This document shows positions 57,001 through 64,000 of a DNA stretch of 64,000 nucleotides, piece after piece. Within the stretch, counting starts at the first letter, position 1; every line of letters starts with the position of its first letter. The stretch covers positions 1-64,000 of the forward strand of contig NZ_JBLGTV010000014.1 in the NCBI RefSeq assembly GCF_047468865.1, in the 5' to 3' direction. Source of the stretch: Castellaniella hirudinis_A. Its GTDB lineage: Bacteria > Pseudomonadota > Gammaproteobacteria > Burkholderiales > Burkholderiaceae_B. The notes beneath the pieces are model-generated. The model saw nothing but the letters and a program-made list of their open reading frames with translations, had not been told where the DNA came from and did no database searches. The translations under genes and the position numbers were made by a program.

Positions 57001-57935
57001 CAAGCCGACAACCGGGCCAGGATCTGATCCGCCCCCTGGCCCAGCAGATCGCGCGCGACGGCGATCCCGAGGGGCTCGGCCTGATCGGCCAGGCCGCTGG
57101 CCTGCGCCCGCAACACCCGGCTGCCGTCGGGTTCGGCCACCAGCGCCCGCAGGAAGATCTGCTCGTCCTGCAAGACGGCATACGCCGCCAGCGGCACCTG
57201 ACAGGAACCGCCCAAGGTGCGCGACACGGCGCGTTCGGCCAGGGCGCAGACGCGGGCCTGGGCGCAGCCCAGGGGGGCCAGCCAAGCCCGCATCTCCGTG
57301 CGCGCCGCCAGTGTTTCGATGCCCAAGGTGCCCTGCCCGGCCGCGGGCAGGCTGAATTCGACGGGCAGCACGGCGCGGATGCGCTGCGCCAGGCCCAGGC
57401 GCTGCAGGCCGGCCGCCGCCAGCACGATAGCGGCATAGTCGCCGCGATCCAGCTTTGCCAGACGGGTATCCAGGTTGCCGCGCAAGGGGCGAACCTGCAG
57501 TTGGGGATAGCGGGCGCGCAGCTGCGATTCGCGGCGCAGGCTGGAAGTGCCCAGCACCGCCCCGGCGGGCAAGGCATCCAGGCTGTCCACCGTGTTGGAC
57601 ACCAGGGCGTCGCAGGGATCGGCGCGCTCCAGAATGGCCGCCAGGGCAAAGGGCTCGCCCAGATCCACCGGCACGTCTTTCAGCGAATGCACCGCCAGGT
57701 CGGCTCGTCCATCCAACAAAGCCGTTTCCAGCTCTTTGACGAACAGGCCCTTGCCGCCCACCTTGGACAGCGTGCGATCCAGGATCTGATCGCCGCGCGT
57801 GGTCATTTCCAGGAGTTCGACCTGACAGCCAGGGTAGTGCGCCTGCAGGCGGGCCTGCACATGACGGGCCTGCCACAAGGCCAGGCGGCTGGCCCGGGTG
57901 GCGATGACGAGGCGGGAAGGCGGGGTAAGAGACAT
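57000..57935 (-). CDS. hemC: hydroxymethylbilane synthase (porphobilinogen deaminase)
   Basis: The 311-residue protein has VIATRASRLALWQARHVQAR, KGLFVKELETALLDGRADLA, VHSLKDVPVDL and the dipyrromethane-binding Cys in ERAVSRTLGGSCQVPLAAYA. It makes hydroxymethylbilane from four porphobilinogens. The start MSLTPPSRLV at 57935 overlaps a small upstream ORF. Confidence 0.95.
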   Translation of the reverse strand: MSLTPPSRLVIATRASRLALWQARHVQARLQAHYPGCQVELLEMTTRGDQILDRTLSKVGGKGLFVKELETALLDGRADLAVHSLKDVPVDLGEPFALAAILERADPCDALVSNTVDSLDALPAGAVLGTSSLRRESQLRARYPQLQVRPLRGNLDTRLAKLDRGDYAAIVLAAAGLQRLGLAQRIRAVLPVEFSLPAAGQGTLGIETLAARTEMRAWLAPLGCAQARVCALAERAVSRTLGGSCQVPLAAYAVLQDEQIFLRALVAEPDGSRVLRAQASGLADQAEPLGIAVARDLLGQGADQILARLSA

Positions 57936-58030
57936 TACAGCGTAATCCTGGAAAGCACCAAACGTGCCAGCAGGCCGACAAGCGCCAGAAAAATCAGGGT
58001 TTGCAACAGCGAGGGGCGTTTGATATTCAT
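57935..58030 (-). CDS. tiny membrane protein upstream of hemC
   Basis: The 31-residue ORF is one hydrophobic helix (LLQTLIFLALVGLLARLVLS). It overlaps the TerC-family stop and the hemC start. It may be a real small membrane protein or a coupling ORF. Confidence 0.45.
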   Translation of the reverse strand: MNIKRPSLLQTLIFLALVGLLARLVLSRITL

Positions 58031-58749
58031 GAAACAACCTTTTTCCGGGCGGCGGCCCGGCGACGGGCTAGATAATAGCCTGTCCCGACCACCAGGACAG
58101 CGCCGACGGCCTTGGCCGCCCAATCGACCGGCGAGGCCAGCGGACTCAGAAACGGAGCCAGGGCCACATCCGTGACCAGCATGCCGCCGGCGATCCAGCC
58201 CAACAGGCCCGCGCCCAGCGTCACCACCCAAGCGTACCGGTCGATCAGGCGCAGCACCAAGGTGCTGCCCCAGACGATGATGGGCACACTCAAGAGCAGG
58301 CCGAAGGCGACGTAGGCGATGCGATGATCGGCAATCGTGTTCTGGGCGGCGGCGGCAATCGCAACGACATTATCCAGGCTCATGACGAAATCGGCCAGAA
58401 TAATCGTGCGCACGGCCGACCCGATCGAGGCCGCCTCCCGCACCCGGTGCGCGCCATCGGGCTCGGGCAGCATCAGATGCACGCCGATCCACAGCAACAG
58501 CAAGGCGCCGACGATCTTGAGATAAGGGATATCCAGCAGGGTCAGGGCAAAGGCGATCAACAGAACCCGCAAGGCGATGGCCCCCAGCGTCCCCCAGAGT
58601 ATCCCCTGCAGGCGGCGGCGGGCATCCAGGCGGCGGCAGGCCAGCGCAATCACCACCGCGTTGTCGCCGCCCAGCAGCAGATCGATGACCACGATCTGCA
58701 GCAAGGCCGCCCAATGCAGCTGGGAAAAAACATCCAATATCATCGTCAT
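58027..58749 (-). CDS. TerC-family integral membrane protein
   Basis: The 240-residue protein has seven to eight membrane spans and the TerC motifs LLLGGDNAVVIALACRRL and ADFVMSLDNVVAIAAAAQ, whose Asp and Asn residues lie in spans. TerC relatives take part in metal (often manganese) export or tellurium resistance; the substrate here is unknown. Confidence 0.9.
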   Translation of the reverse strand: MTMILDVFSQLHWAALLQIVVIDLLLGGDNAVVIALACRRLDARRRLQGILWGTLGAIALRVLLIAFALTLLDIPYLKIVGALLLLWIGVHLMLPEPDGAHRVREAASIGSAVRTIILADFVMSLDNVVAIAAAAQNTIADHRIAYVAFGLLLSVPIIVWGSTLVLRLIDRYAWVVTLGAGLLGWIAGGMLVTDVALAPFLSPLASPVDWAAKAVGAVLVVGTGYYLARRRAAARKKVVS

Positions 58750-58754
58750 GCTCG

Positions 58755-58777
58755 TAAAAAAGCCCGCATGGCGGGCT
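58755..58777 (-). terminator. terminator upstream of TerC gene (after sucCD)
   Basis: The minus strand has AGCCCGC-CAT-GCGGGCT followed by TTTTTT. It lies between the sucD stop and the TerC-family start and would end the sucCD transcript. Confidence 0.8.
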
Positions 58778-58854
58778 TTTGCATCATCATCGGCAGGCGG
58801 CTGCCAGGTCGCCCCGGCAGTCGGCCTGCGATGACAGGCCTGTCCCGCCGCGCC

Positions 58855-59736
58855 TTACAGCACGGTCTTCAGCAACTTGCCCATCTCGGACGGGTTGCGG
58901 GTGGTGCGGATTCCGCAGGCTTCCATGATTTCGAGCTTGGCGTCGGCCGTGTCGGCCCCGCCGGAAATCAGGGCGCCCGCGTGGCCCATGCGCTTGCCGG
59001 CCGGGGCGGTGACCCCGGCAATGAAGCCGACCACGGGTTTTTTCATGTTGTCCTTGGCCCATTGCGCGGCATTGACTTCATCGGGGCCGCCGATTTCGCC
59101 GATCATGATGACGGCATCAGTGTCCGGGTCGTCGTTGAACATCCGCAGCACGTCGACGTGCTTCAGGCCGTTGATGGGATCGCCGCCGATCCCCACGGCG
59201 CTGGACTGCCCCAAGCCGAGCTCGGTGACCTGCGCCACGGCTTCGTAGGTGAGAGTGCCCGAACGGCTGACGATGCCGATGCGGCCCTTGCGATGAATAT
59301 GGCCCGGCATGATGCCGATCTTGATTTCATCGGGCGTGATCAGGCCCGGGCAGTTGGGGCCCAGCAGCAGCGTCTTGCGATTTTCGGCACGCATGCGGTT
59401 GCGCACTTCCAGCATGTCGCGCACGGGGATGCCTTCGGTGATGCAGATGGCCAGATCCAGATCGGCCTCGACGGCTTCCCAGATGGCGGCCGCGGCGCCG
59501 GCGGGCGGCACGTAGATGACGGAGACCGTGGCCCCCGTGTCGTCCTTGGCGTCCTTGACCGAGGCGTAGATGGGGATGCCTTCGAAATCCTGGCCGGCTT
59601 TCTTGGGATGCACCCCGGCCACGAAAGCGGCCTGGCCGTTGGCGTATTCACGGCACATGCGGGTGTGGAACTGGCCGGTCTTGCCGGTAATCCCCTGGGT
59701 GATGACCTTGGTGTCCTTGTTGATCAGAATCGACAT
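58855..59736 (-). CDS. sucD: succinyl-CoA ligase alpha subunit
   Basis: The 293-residue protein has NKDTKVITQGITGKTGQFHT (CoA-binding Rossmann part), LLGPNCPGLITPDEIKIGIM, and the phosphorylated His region (AGVTAPAGKRMGHAGALISG). With sucC it forms the TCA-cycle enzyme that makes ATP or GTP from succinyl-CoA. It follows sucC after 19 bases. Confidence 0.97.
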   Translation of the reverse strand: MSILINKDTKVITQGITGKTGQFHTRMCREYANGQAAFVAGVHPKKAGQDFEGIPIYASVKDAKDDTGATVSVIYVPPAGAAAAIWEAVEADLDLAICITEGIPVRDMLEVRNRMRAENRKTLLLGPNCPGLITPDEIKIGIMPGHIHRKGRIGIVSRSGTLTYEAVAQVTELGLGQSSAVGIGGDPINGLKHVDVLRMFNDDPDTDAVIMIGEIGGPDEVNAAQWAKDNMKKPVVGFIAGVTAPAGKRMGHAGALISGGADTADAKLEIMEACGIRTTRNPSEMGKLLKTVL

Positions 59737-59755
59737 GTTCTATTCCCTGTGATGC

Positions 59756-60916
59756 TTATTTCGCAGCGGCGACGGCAGCGGTCGCGGCTTCGGCCATGGT
59801 GTCCGCACTGATGATGGGCAGGCCCGAGGCCGCCAGCATTTCCTTGCCTTTTTGTTCGTTGGTGCCGCGCATGCGCACCACCAGCGGCACGCTGAGGTTG
59901 ACCGCCTTGCAGGCCGCGATCACGCCTTCGGCGATCACGTCGCAACGCATGATGCCGCCAAAAATGTTCACCAGGATGGCCTTGACGCCATCGTTTTTCA
60001 GCATGATCTTGAAGGCTTCGGTCACTTTTTCGGCGGTGGCGCCGCCGCCCACGTCCAGGAAGTTGGCGGGTTCGCCGCCGAACAGCTTGATGGTGTCCAT
60101 GGTGGCCATGGCCAGGCCGGCCCCATTGACCAGGCAGCCGATGTTGCCGTCCAGCTGGATGTAGGCCAGGTCGAACTTGCTGGCTTCGACTTCGGCGGGG
60201 TCTTCTTCGTCGAGGTCGCGGTAGGCCAGGATTTCAGGGTGGCGGAACAGCGCATTGGCATCGAAGTTGAACTTTGCATCCAGGGCGATGATATTGCCCT
60301 GGCCGTCGCGGTTCAGCGGATTGATTTCCACCAGCGAGGCGTCGGTTTCCATGTAGCAGGTATACAGTTTCCGGCATACATCGACGAACTGGGCCACGGA
60401 ATCCGCCGGCATGTCCACGCCCTTGGCCAGCGTGTCGCCATCGGCCTGGGTAAAGCCCTCGATGGGGTCGATCTGCACGGTGATGATTTTTTCGGGGGAG
60501 GAATGCGCGACTTCCTCGATGTCCATGCCCCCTTCGCTGGAAGCAATGAAGGCCACCTTCTGGGTGGCGCGGTCGGTGACCACGGACAGGTAGTATTCCT
60601 TCTGGATGTCGGCGCCTTCCTCGATGTACAGGCGGCCCACTTTCTGGCCTTCGGGGCCTGTCTGGTGCGTGACCAGCTGCATGCCCAGGATCTGGCCGGC
60701 CAGGGTGCGGACTTCGTCCAGCGACTTGGCGACCTTCACCCCGCCGCCCTTGCCGCGCCCGCCGGCGTGGATTTGCGCCTTGACGACCCAGACAGGCCCC
60801 CCCAGCTGTTCGGCGGCCGCCACAGCGTCTTCGACCGAAAACGCGGGAATGCCGCGCGGGACAGTCACGCCAAACTTCTTCAGCAATTCCTTGCCTTGAT
60901 ATTCGTGAATTTTCAT
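59756..60916 (-). CDS. sucC: succinyl-CoA ligase beta subunit
   Basis: The 386-residue protein begins MKIHEYQGKELLKKFGVTVP, has the ATP-grasp segment KAQIHAGGRGKGGGVKVAKS, and ends with LVNIFGGIMRCDVIAEGVIA. These are all SucC hallmarks. It pairs with sucD in one operon. Confidence 0.97.
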   Translation of the reverse strand: MKIHEYQGKELLKKFGVTVPRGIPAFSVEDAVAAAEQLGGPVWVVKAQIHAGGRGKGGGVKVAKSLDEVRTLAGQILGMQLVTHQTGPEGQKVGRLYIEEGADIQKEYYLSVVTDRATQKVAFIASSEGGMDIEEVAHSSPEKIITVQIDPIEGFTQADGDTLAKGVDMPADSVAQFVDVCRKLYTCYMETDASLVEINPLNRDGQGNIIALDAKFNFDANALFRHPEILAYRDLDEEDPAEVEASKFDLAYIQLDGNIGCLVNGAGLAMATMDTIKLFGGEPANFLDVGGGATAEKVTEAFKIMLKNDGVKAILVNIFGGIMRCDVIAEGVIAACKAVNLSVPLVVRMRGTNEQKGKEMLAASGLPIISADTMAEAATAAVAAAK

Positions 60917-60977
60917 GAGTTACCTGTCAGTGAAGAAAAAAAGAAAACCGCCGGCCGCCCGCTTCGGGCCGCCGTCC

Positions 60978-61538
60978 CTAGCCATCATGGAGCGTTTCCG
61001 GGGCGACGTGCCACGCGGAATAGTGCCGCTCGACCACCGGGCCGTCCACCCGCAGGGCATGGCAGCCATCCAGCTGGAAAGGCCGCTGGCCGGCGGGCTG
61101 CAAGCGCTGGCGGCCCACCATGGACTGGATCGCCACCGTGGGCAGCACCTGGGTCAGTTCGGTGACGTGCGTGCACCCGGCCGTGCGGCCAAAGCGCTCG
61201 CGCACCTGGTGGCGAAACTGTTTCAGCAGATTGAGGCCGATCAGACGGCGGTAGTCGGGCGCGATGGCGCTGCAGAAGTCGCCGTAGGGAGCCGCATCGT
61301 AGGCCACCTGGGCATCGGTGATGGTGAACTGCGCGTCGATGGTGACCCGCAGATGCATGTGGTGGATGGGCGCGCCCGCCGGGTGAACCGCCCCATCGCG
61401 CAGCGGAAAGTCGTCAGCCTTGGTGTCGATGAGCTCGGCGTCCAGATCCCACAGGCCATCTTCACGGACATAGGCCTGGACGCGGATAGACCGCGTATGC
61501 ACGGGTTGACGGGGACACGCCGGCGAAGACAAAGGCAT
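60978..61538 (-). CDS. DUF2889 protein
   Basis: The 186-residue protein matches DUF2889: HTRSIRVQAYVREDGLWDLD, AELIDTKADDF, HHMHLRVTIDAQFTITDAQV and TAGCTHVTELTQVLPTVAIQ. The family has conserved His and Cys residues but no settled function. It lies upstream of sucCD on the same strand, as in related betaproteobacteria. Confidence 0.9.
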   Translation of the reverse strand: MPLSSPACPRQPVHTRSIRVQAYVREDGLWDLDAELIDTKADDFPLRDGAVHPAGAPIHHMHLRVTIDAQFTITDAQVAYDAAPYGDFCSAIAPDYRRLIGLNLLKQFRHQVRERFGRTAGCTHVTELTQVLPTVAIQSMVGRQRLQPAGQRPFQLDGCHALRVDGPVVERHYSAWHVAPETLHDG

Positions 61539-61607
61539 GGGATCAAATACGCCTGGAACAATTCAATCTTTCGATTATACCGTGCATCAGCATTTGCTTA
61601 TAAAGCC

Positions 61608-61643
61608 GCGGCCCGGCCTCCTGTGGATCAGGGGCCGGGCCGC
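61608..61643 (-). terminator. GC-rich hairpin after metE
   Basis: An 11-bp stem (GCGGCCCGGCC/GGCCGGGCCGC) with a 14-base loop lies about 75 bases after the metE stop. It lacks a good T run, so it may be a weak terminator or an mRNA end structure. Confidence 0.5.
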
Positions 61644-61717
61644 CGGGTTCAGACGCATCCCCGTCCGGGCGGCCGGCGCGCCTGGGCGCGGCGATCAGCC
61701 CGGCGGGCGGCGGGGGT

Positions 61718-64000
61718 TCAAGCAGCCTGCCGCAGGGCCTGGGCGGCATGCACCATGGATTCCAGCGCCGCCCGGGTTTCCGGCCAGGCCCGCGTCTTCA
61801 GCCCGCAATCCGGGTTCACCCACAGGCGCTCGGCGGGCAGGCGCTGCGCGGCCTTGCGCATCAGGCCGATCATCCAGTCTTCCTTGGGCACGTTGGGCGA
61901 GTGGATGTCGTACACCCCGGGGCCGATGTCATTGGGATAGGCGAAGTCCTCGAAAGCGCCCAGCAATTCCATATTGGAGCGCGATGTCTCGATGGTGATC
62001 ACGTCCGCGTCCATGGCGGCGATCGCCTGGATGATGTCGTTGAACTCCGAATAGCACATGTGGGTATGGATCTGGGTGTCGTCCCGCACGCCGCTGGTGC
62101 TCAGGCGGAAGCTGTCCACCGCCCAGTCCAGATAGGCCGCCCAATCGCTGCGGCGCAGCGGCAGCCCTTCGCGGAAGGCCGGTTCGTCGATCTGGATTAC
62201 CGTGATGCCCGCGGCTTCCAGATCCTGCACCTCGTCGCGCAAGGCCAGGGCGATCTGGCGGCAAGTCTGCTCGCGCGGCTGGTCGTCGCGCACGAAAGAC
62301 CACTGCAAAATGGTGACCGGGCCGGTCAGCATGCCCTTGACAGGCTTGTCCGTCAGGGATTGGGCATAGGCCGACCAGGCGACCGTCATGGGGGCGAGGC
62401 GCGCCACGTCGCCGAAAATCAGGGGCGGCTTGACGCAGCGGGAGCCATAGCTCTGCACCCAGCCGAAGGCGGTAAAGGCAAAACCGGCCAGCAATTCGCC
62501 GAAATATTCCACCATGTCGTTGCGCTCGGGCTCGCCATGCACCAGGACGTCCAGGCCGACTTCTTCCTGAAAACGGATCACGCGCTCGATTTCCTCGCGG
62601 ATGGCTTTTTCGTAGGCGGCATCCCCCAAGGCCCCCGAGCGCCAGTCGCGGCGCAAGCTGCGGATTTCAGTCGTCTGCGGAAACGAGCCGATGGTGGTCG
62701 TGGGATACTGCGGCAGCCCCAGGCGTTTTTGCTGCGCCTGGATGCGCTGGGCAAAGGGCGCGCGCTGGCGGCTGACCTGGTCGACGCCGGCCAGGCGTTG
62801 GGCGACGTCCGGGCGGTGAATGCGGGGCGACTGCGCCCGGTTGCGCACCGCTTGGCGCGCCGCTTCGAGGGCGGCCTGGTCGGCGGCCGTGGCGGTCTGA
62901 TCCACCGCTGCGCGCAAAAGGCGCAGTTCATCCAGCTTCTGCAGGGCAAAGGACAGCCAGCTGCGCAGCTCGGCGTCCAGGCCGGTTTCCAGCGCCAGGT
63001 CGATCGGCGCGTGCAGCAGCGAGCACGACGGCGCCAGCCAGGCGCGTTCGCCCAGGGCCTGGACGGCGTCCCGCACCTGCGCCTGGATGCGATCCAGGTC
63101 GGCGCGCCAGACGTTGCGCCCGTCGATCACCCCCAAGGACAGCACCTGGTCGGGGCGCAGACCGGCCAACACCGCAGCCAATTGGGCGGGCGCGCGCGCC
63201 AGGTCGATGTGCAGCCCATGCACCGGCAGGCCGCGCACAGCATCCAGATTGGCCTCGATGTCGCCGAAATACGTCGTCAGCAGCACCTTGGGGCCTTGGA
63301 CGGCCAGGCGTTCATAAACGCGGGCGAAGGCGTGCCGCCAGGCGGCGGGCAGATCCAGCGTCAGAATCGGTTCATCCACCTGCACCCAGTCCACCCCCTG
63401 GGCCGCCAGGCGCTGCAGCACGGCCTCATATACCGGCAGCAGCGCGTCCAGCAAGGCCAGCTTGCCTTCGTCCGCCACCCCTTGTGTGTAAGCATCGCCC
63501 TTGCCCAGCCACAGCCAGGTCAAGGGGCCCGGAATCACCGGCCGCGCGCGGTAGCCCAGGGCCTGGGCTTCGGCCACCTGCTCGAACAGGGCTTCGCGGG
63601 CGATGCGGTACGTCTGGCCCGGATGCAGTTCCGGGACGATGTAGTGGTAGTTGGTATCGAACCACTTGGTCATTTCACATGCCACCGCCGGCGTGCCCGA
63701 AGGCGCCCGGCCGCGCGCCATGCGAAACAAGGTGTCCAATTCGACCGGGGCGTCCTCGGCCTGGCCAAAGCGGGCCGGCACGGCGCCCAGCAGGGTGGTC
63801 CATTCCAGGATTTGGTCGTACCAGGCAAAATCGCCCACCGGCACCCACTGCAGGCCGGCCTGGGCCTGAGCGGCCCAATGGCGGGCGCGCAATTCGCGCC
63901 CGGTGTCCAGCAAACTGTTCTGGTCGGCCTTGCCCGCCCAATAGGCTTCCTGCGCCCGTTTCAATTCGCGGGCCGCACCGATGCGGGGAAAGCCAAGATT
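61718..64000 (-). CDS. metE: cobalamin-independent methionine synthase (start outside window)
   Basis: 761 residues are visible, running to the window edge at NLGFPRIGAARELKRAQEAY, only a few residues short of the start. The C-terminal half has YPTTTIGSFPQTTEIRSLRR, GLDVLVHGEPERNDMVEYFG with metal- and substrate-binding residues, and the late Cys in LWVNPDCGLKTRAW. MetE methylates homocysteine using methyltetrahydrofolate triglutamate. It is convergent with nothing nearby and probably under MetR control upstream, outside the window. Confidence 0.97.
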   Translation of the reverse strand, partial: NLGFPRIGAARELKRAQEAYWAGKADQNSLLDTGRELRARHWAAQAQAGLQWVPVGDFAWYDQILEWTTLLGAVPARFGQAEDAPVELDTLFRMARGRAPSGTPAVACEMTKWFDTNYHYIVPELHPGQTYRIAREALFEQVAEAQALGYRARPVIPGPLTWLWLGKGDAYTQGVADEGKLALLDALLPVYEAVLQRLAAQGVDWVQVDEPILTLDLPAAWRHAFARVYERLAVQGPKVLLTTYFGDIEANLDAVRGLPVHGLHIDLARAPAQLAAVLAGLRPDQVLSLGVIDGRNVWRADLDRIQAQVRDAVQALGERAWLAPSCSLLHAPIDLALETGLDAELRSWLSFALQKLDELRLLRAAVDQTATAADQAALEAARQAVRNRAQSPRIHRPDVAQRLAGVDQVSRQRAPFAQRIQAQQKRLGLPQYPTTTIGSFPQTTEIRSLRRDWRSGALGDAAYEKAIREEIERVIRFQEEVGLDVLVHGEPERNDMVEYFGELLAGFAFTAFGWVQSYGSRCVKPPLIFGDVARLAPMTVAWSAYAQSLTDKPVKGMLTGPVTILQWSFVRDDQPREQTCRQIALALRDEVQDLEAAGITVIQIDEPAFREGLPLRRSDWAAYLDWAVDSFRLSTSGVRDDTQIHTHMCYSEFNDIIQAIAAMDADVITIETSRSNMELLGAFEDFAYPNDIGPGVYDIHSPNVPKEDWMIGLMRKAAQRLPAERLWVNPDCGLKTRAWPETRAALESMVHAAQALRQAA

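Noticed and set aside
58324..59811. 495-codon plus-strand ORF over the TerC and sucD genes
   Set aside because: It is antisense to genes with full family motifs and has the Gly/His/Arg-rich composition of a shadow frame in GC-rich DNA.
59852..61165. 437-codon plus-strand ORF over sucC and DUF2889
   Set aside because: It is a shadow of sucC on the opposite strand and has no recognisable domain.
1..64000. CRISPR array, rRNA genes and insertion sequences
   Set aside because: No regularly spaced repeats, no rRNA-like sequence and no transposase ORF with terminal repeats were found by reading the window.

Overview
The window is most of an integrated lambda-like siphophage (about 1-51.9 kb, left end outside the window) followed by 12 kb of host chromosome (about 51.9-64 kb). 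The host is a GC-rich betaproteobacterium. The linked hemC-hemD-hemX-hemY cluster, ppa, sucCD next to a TerC-family gene, a DUF2889 gene and metE fit Burkholderiales, most likely an Alcaligenaceae/Bordetella relative; this is inference from gene content and order.

Phage late arm (minus strand, read from 18.6 kb down to 1): HNH nuclease, small and large terminase, portal, ClpP-like prohead protease, HK97-type capsid, two possible modification enzymes (a DUF115/glycosyltransferase-like protein and a methyltransferase), head-tail connectors, a KilA-N insert, tail tube, the G/GT tail chaperone pair with a -1 frameshift site, and a tape measure protein cut by the window edge. Terminator-like hairpins lie between many of these genes, which fits control by an antiterminator; a Q/RinA-like gene sits at 20.0-20.5 kb.

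Phage early minus arm (28.6 to 20 kb): a Cro/YdaS-like regulator, small membrane proteins, a CII (CP76)-like regulator, NinB, a Ref-like nuclease, a replication protein, a DnaB-like helicase, RusA, an SPFH/prohibitin protein and many short genes with ATGA overlaps. The immunity region (28.6-30.6 kb) holds a CI-like S24 repressor and two accessory genes, flanked by two divergent sigma-70-like promoters that carry the same 16-bp operator.

Phage plus arm (30.6-51.8 kb): the rightward promoter leads into small genes, an acyl carrier protein, three long non-coding stretches with strong RNA-structure signals, a type II tRNA-Tyr, a recombination module with a YqaJ exonuclease, a complete diversity-generating retroelement (two target genes with variable repeats, Avd, template repeat, reverse transcriptase), RdgC, a C5 DNA methyltransferase with an inserted repeat array, many small accessory genes, a DUF4224 protein and a tyrosine integrase. 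Beyond the integrase a TadE/pilin-like host reading frame is cut off, which suggests the phage integrated inside that gene.

The strongest items for follow-up are the DGR that diversifies two paralogous targets, the three structured RNA candidates in the early transcript, a second possible programmed -1 frameshift in the late operon, and the lambda-rex-like layout of the immunity region.
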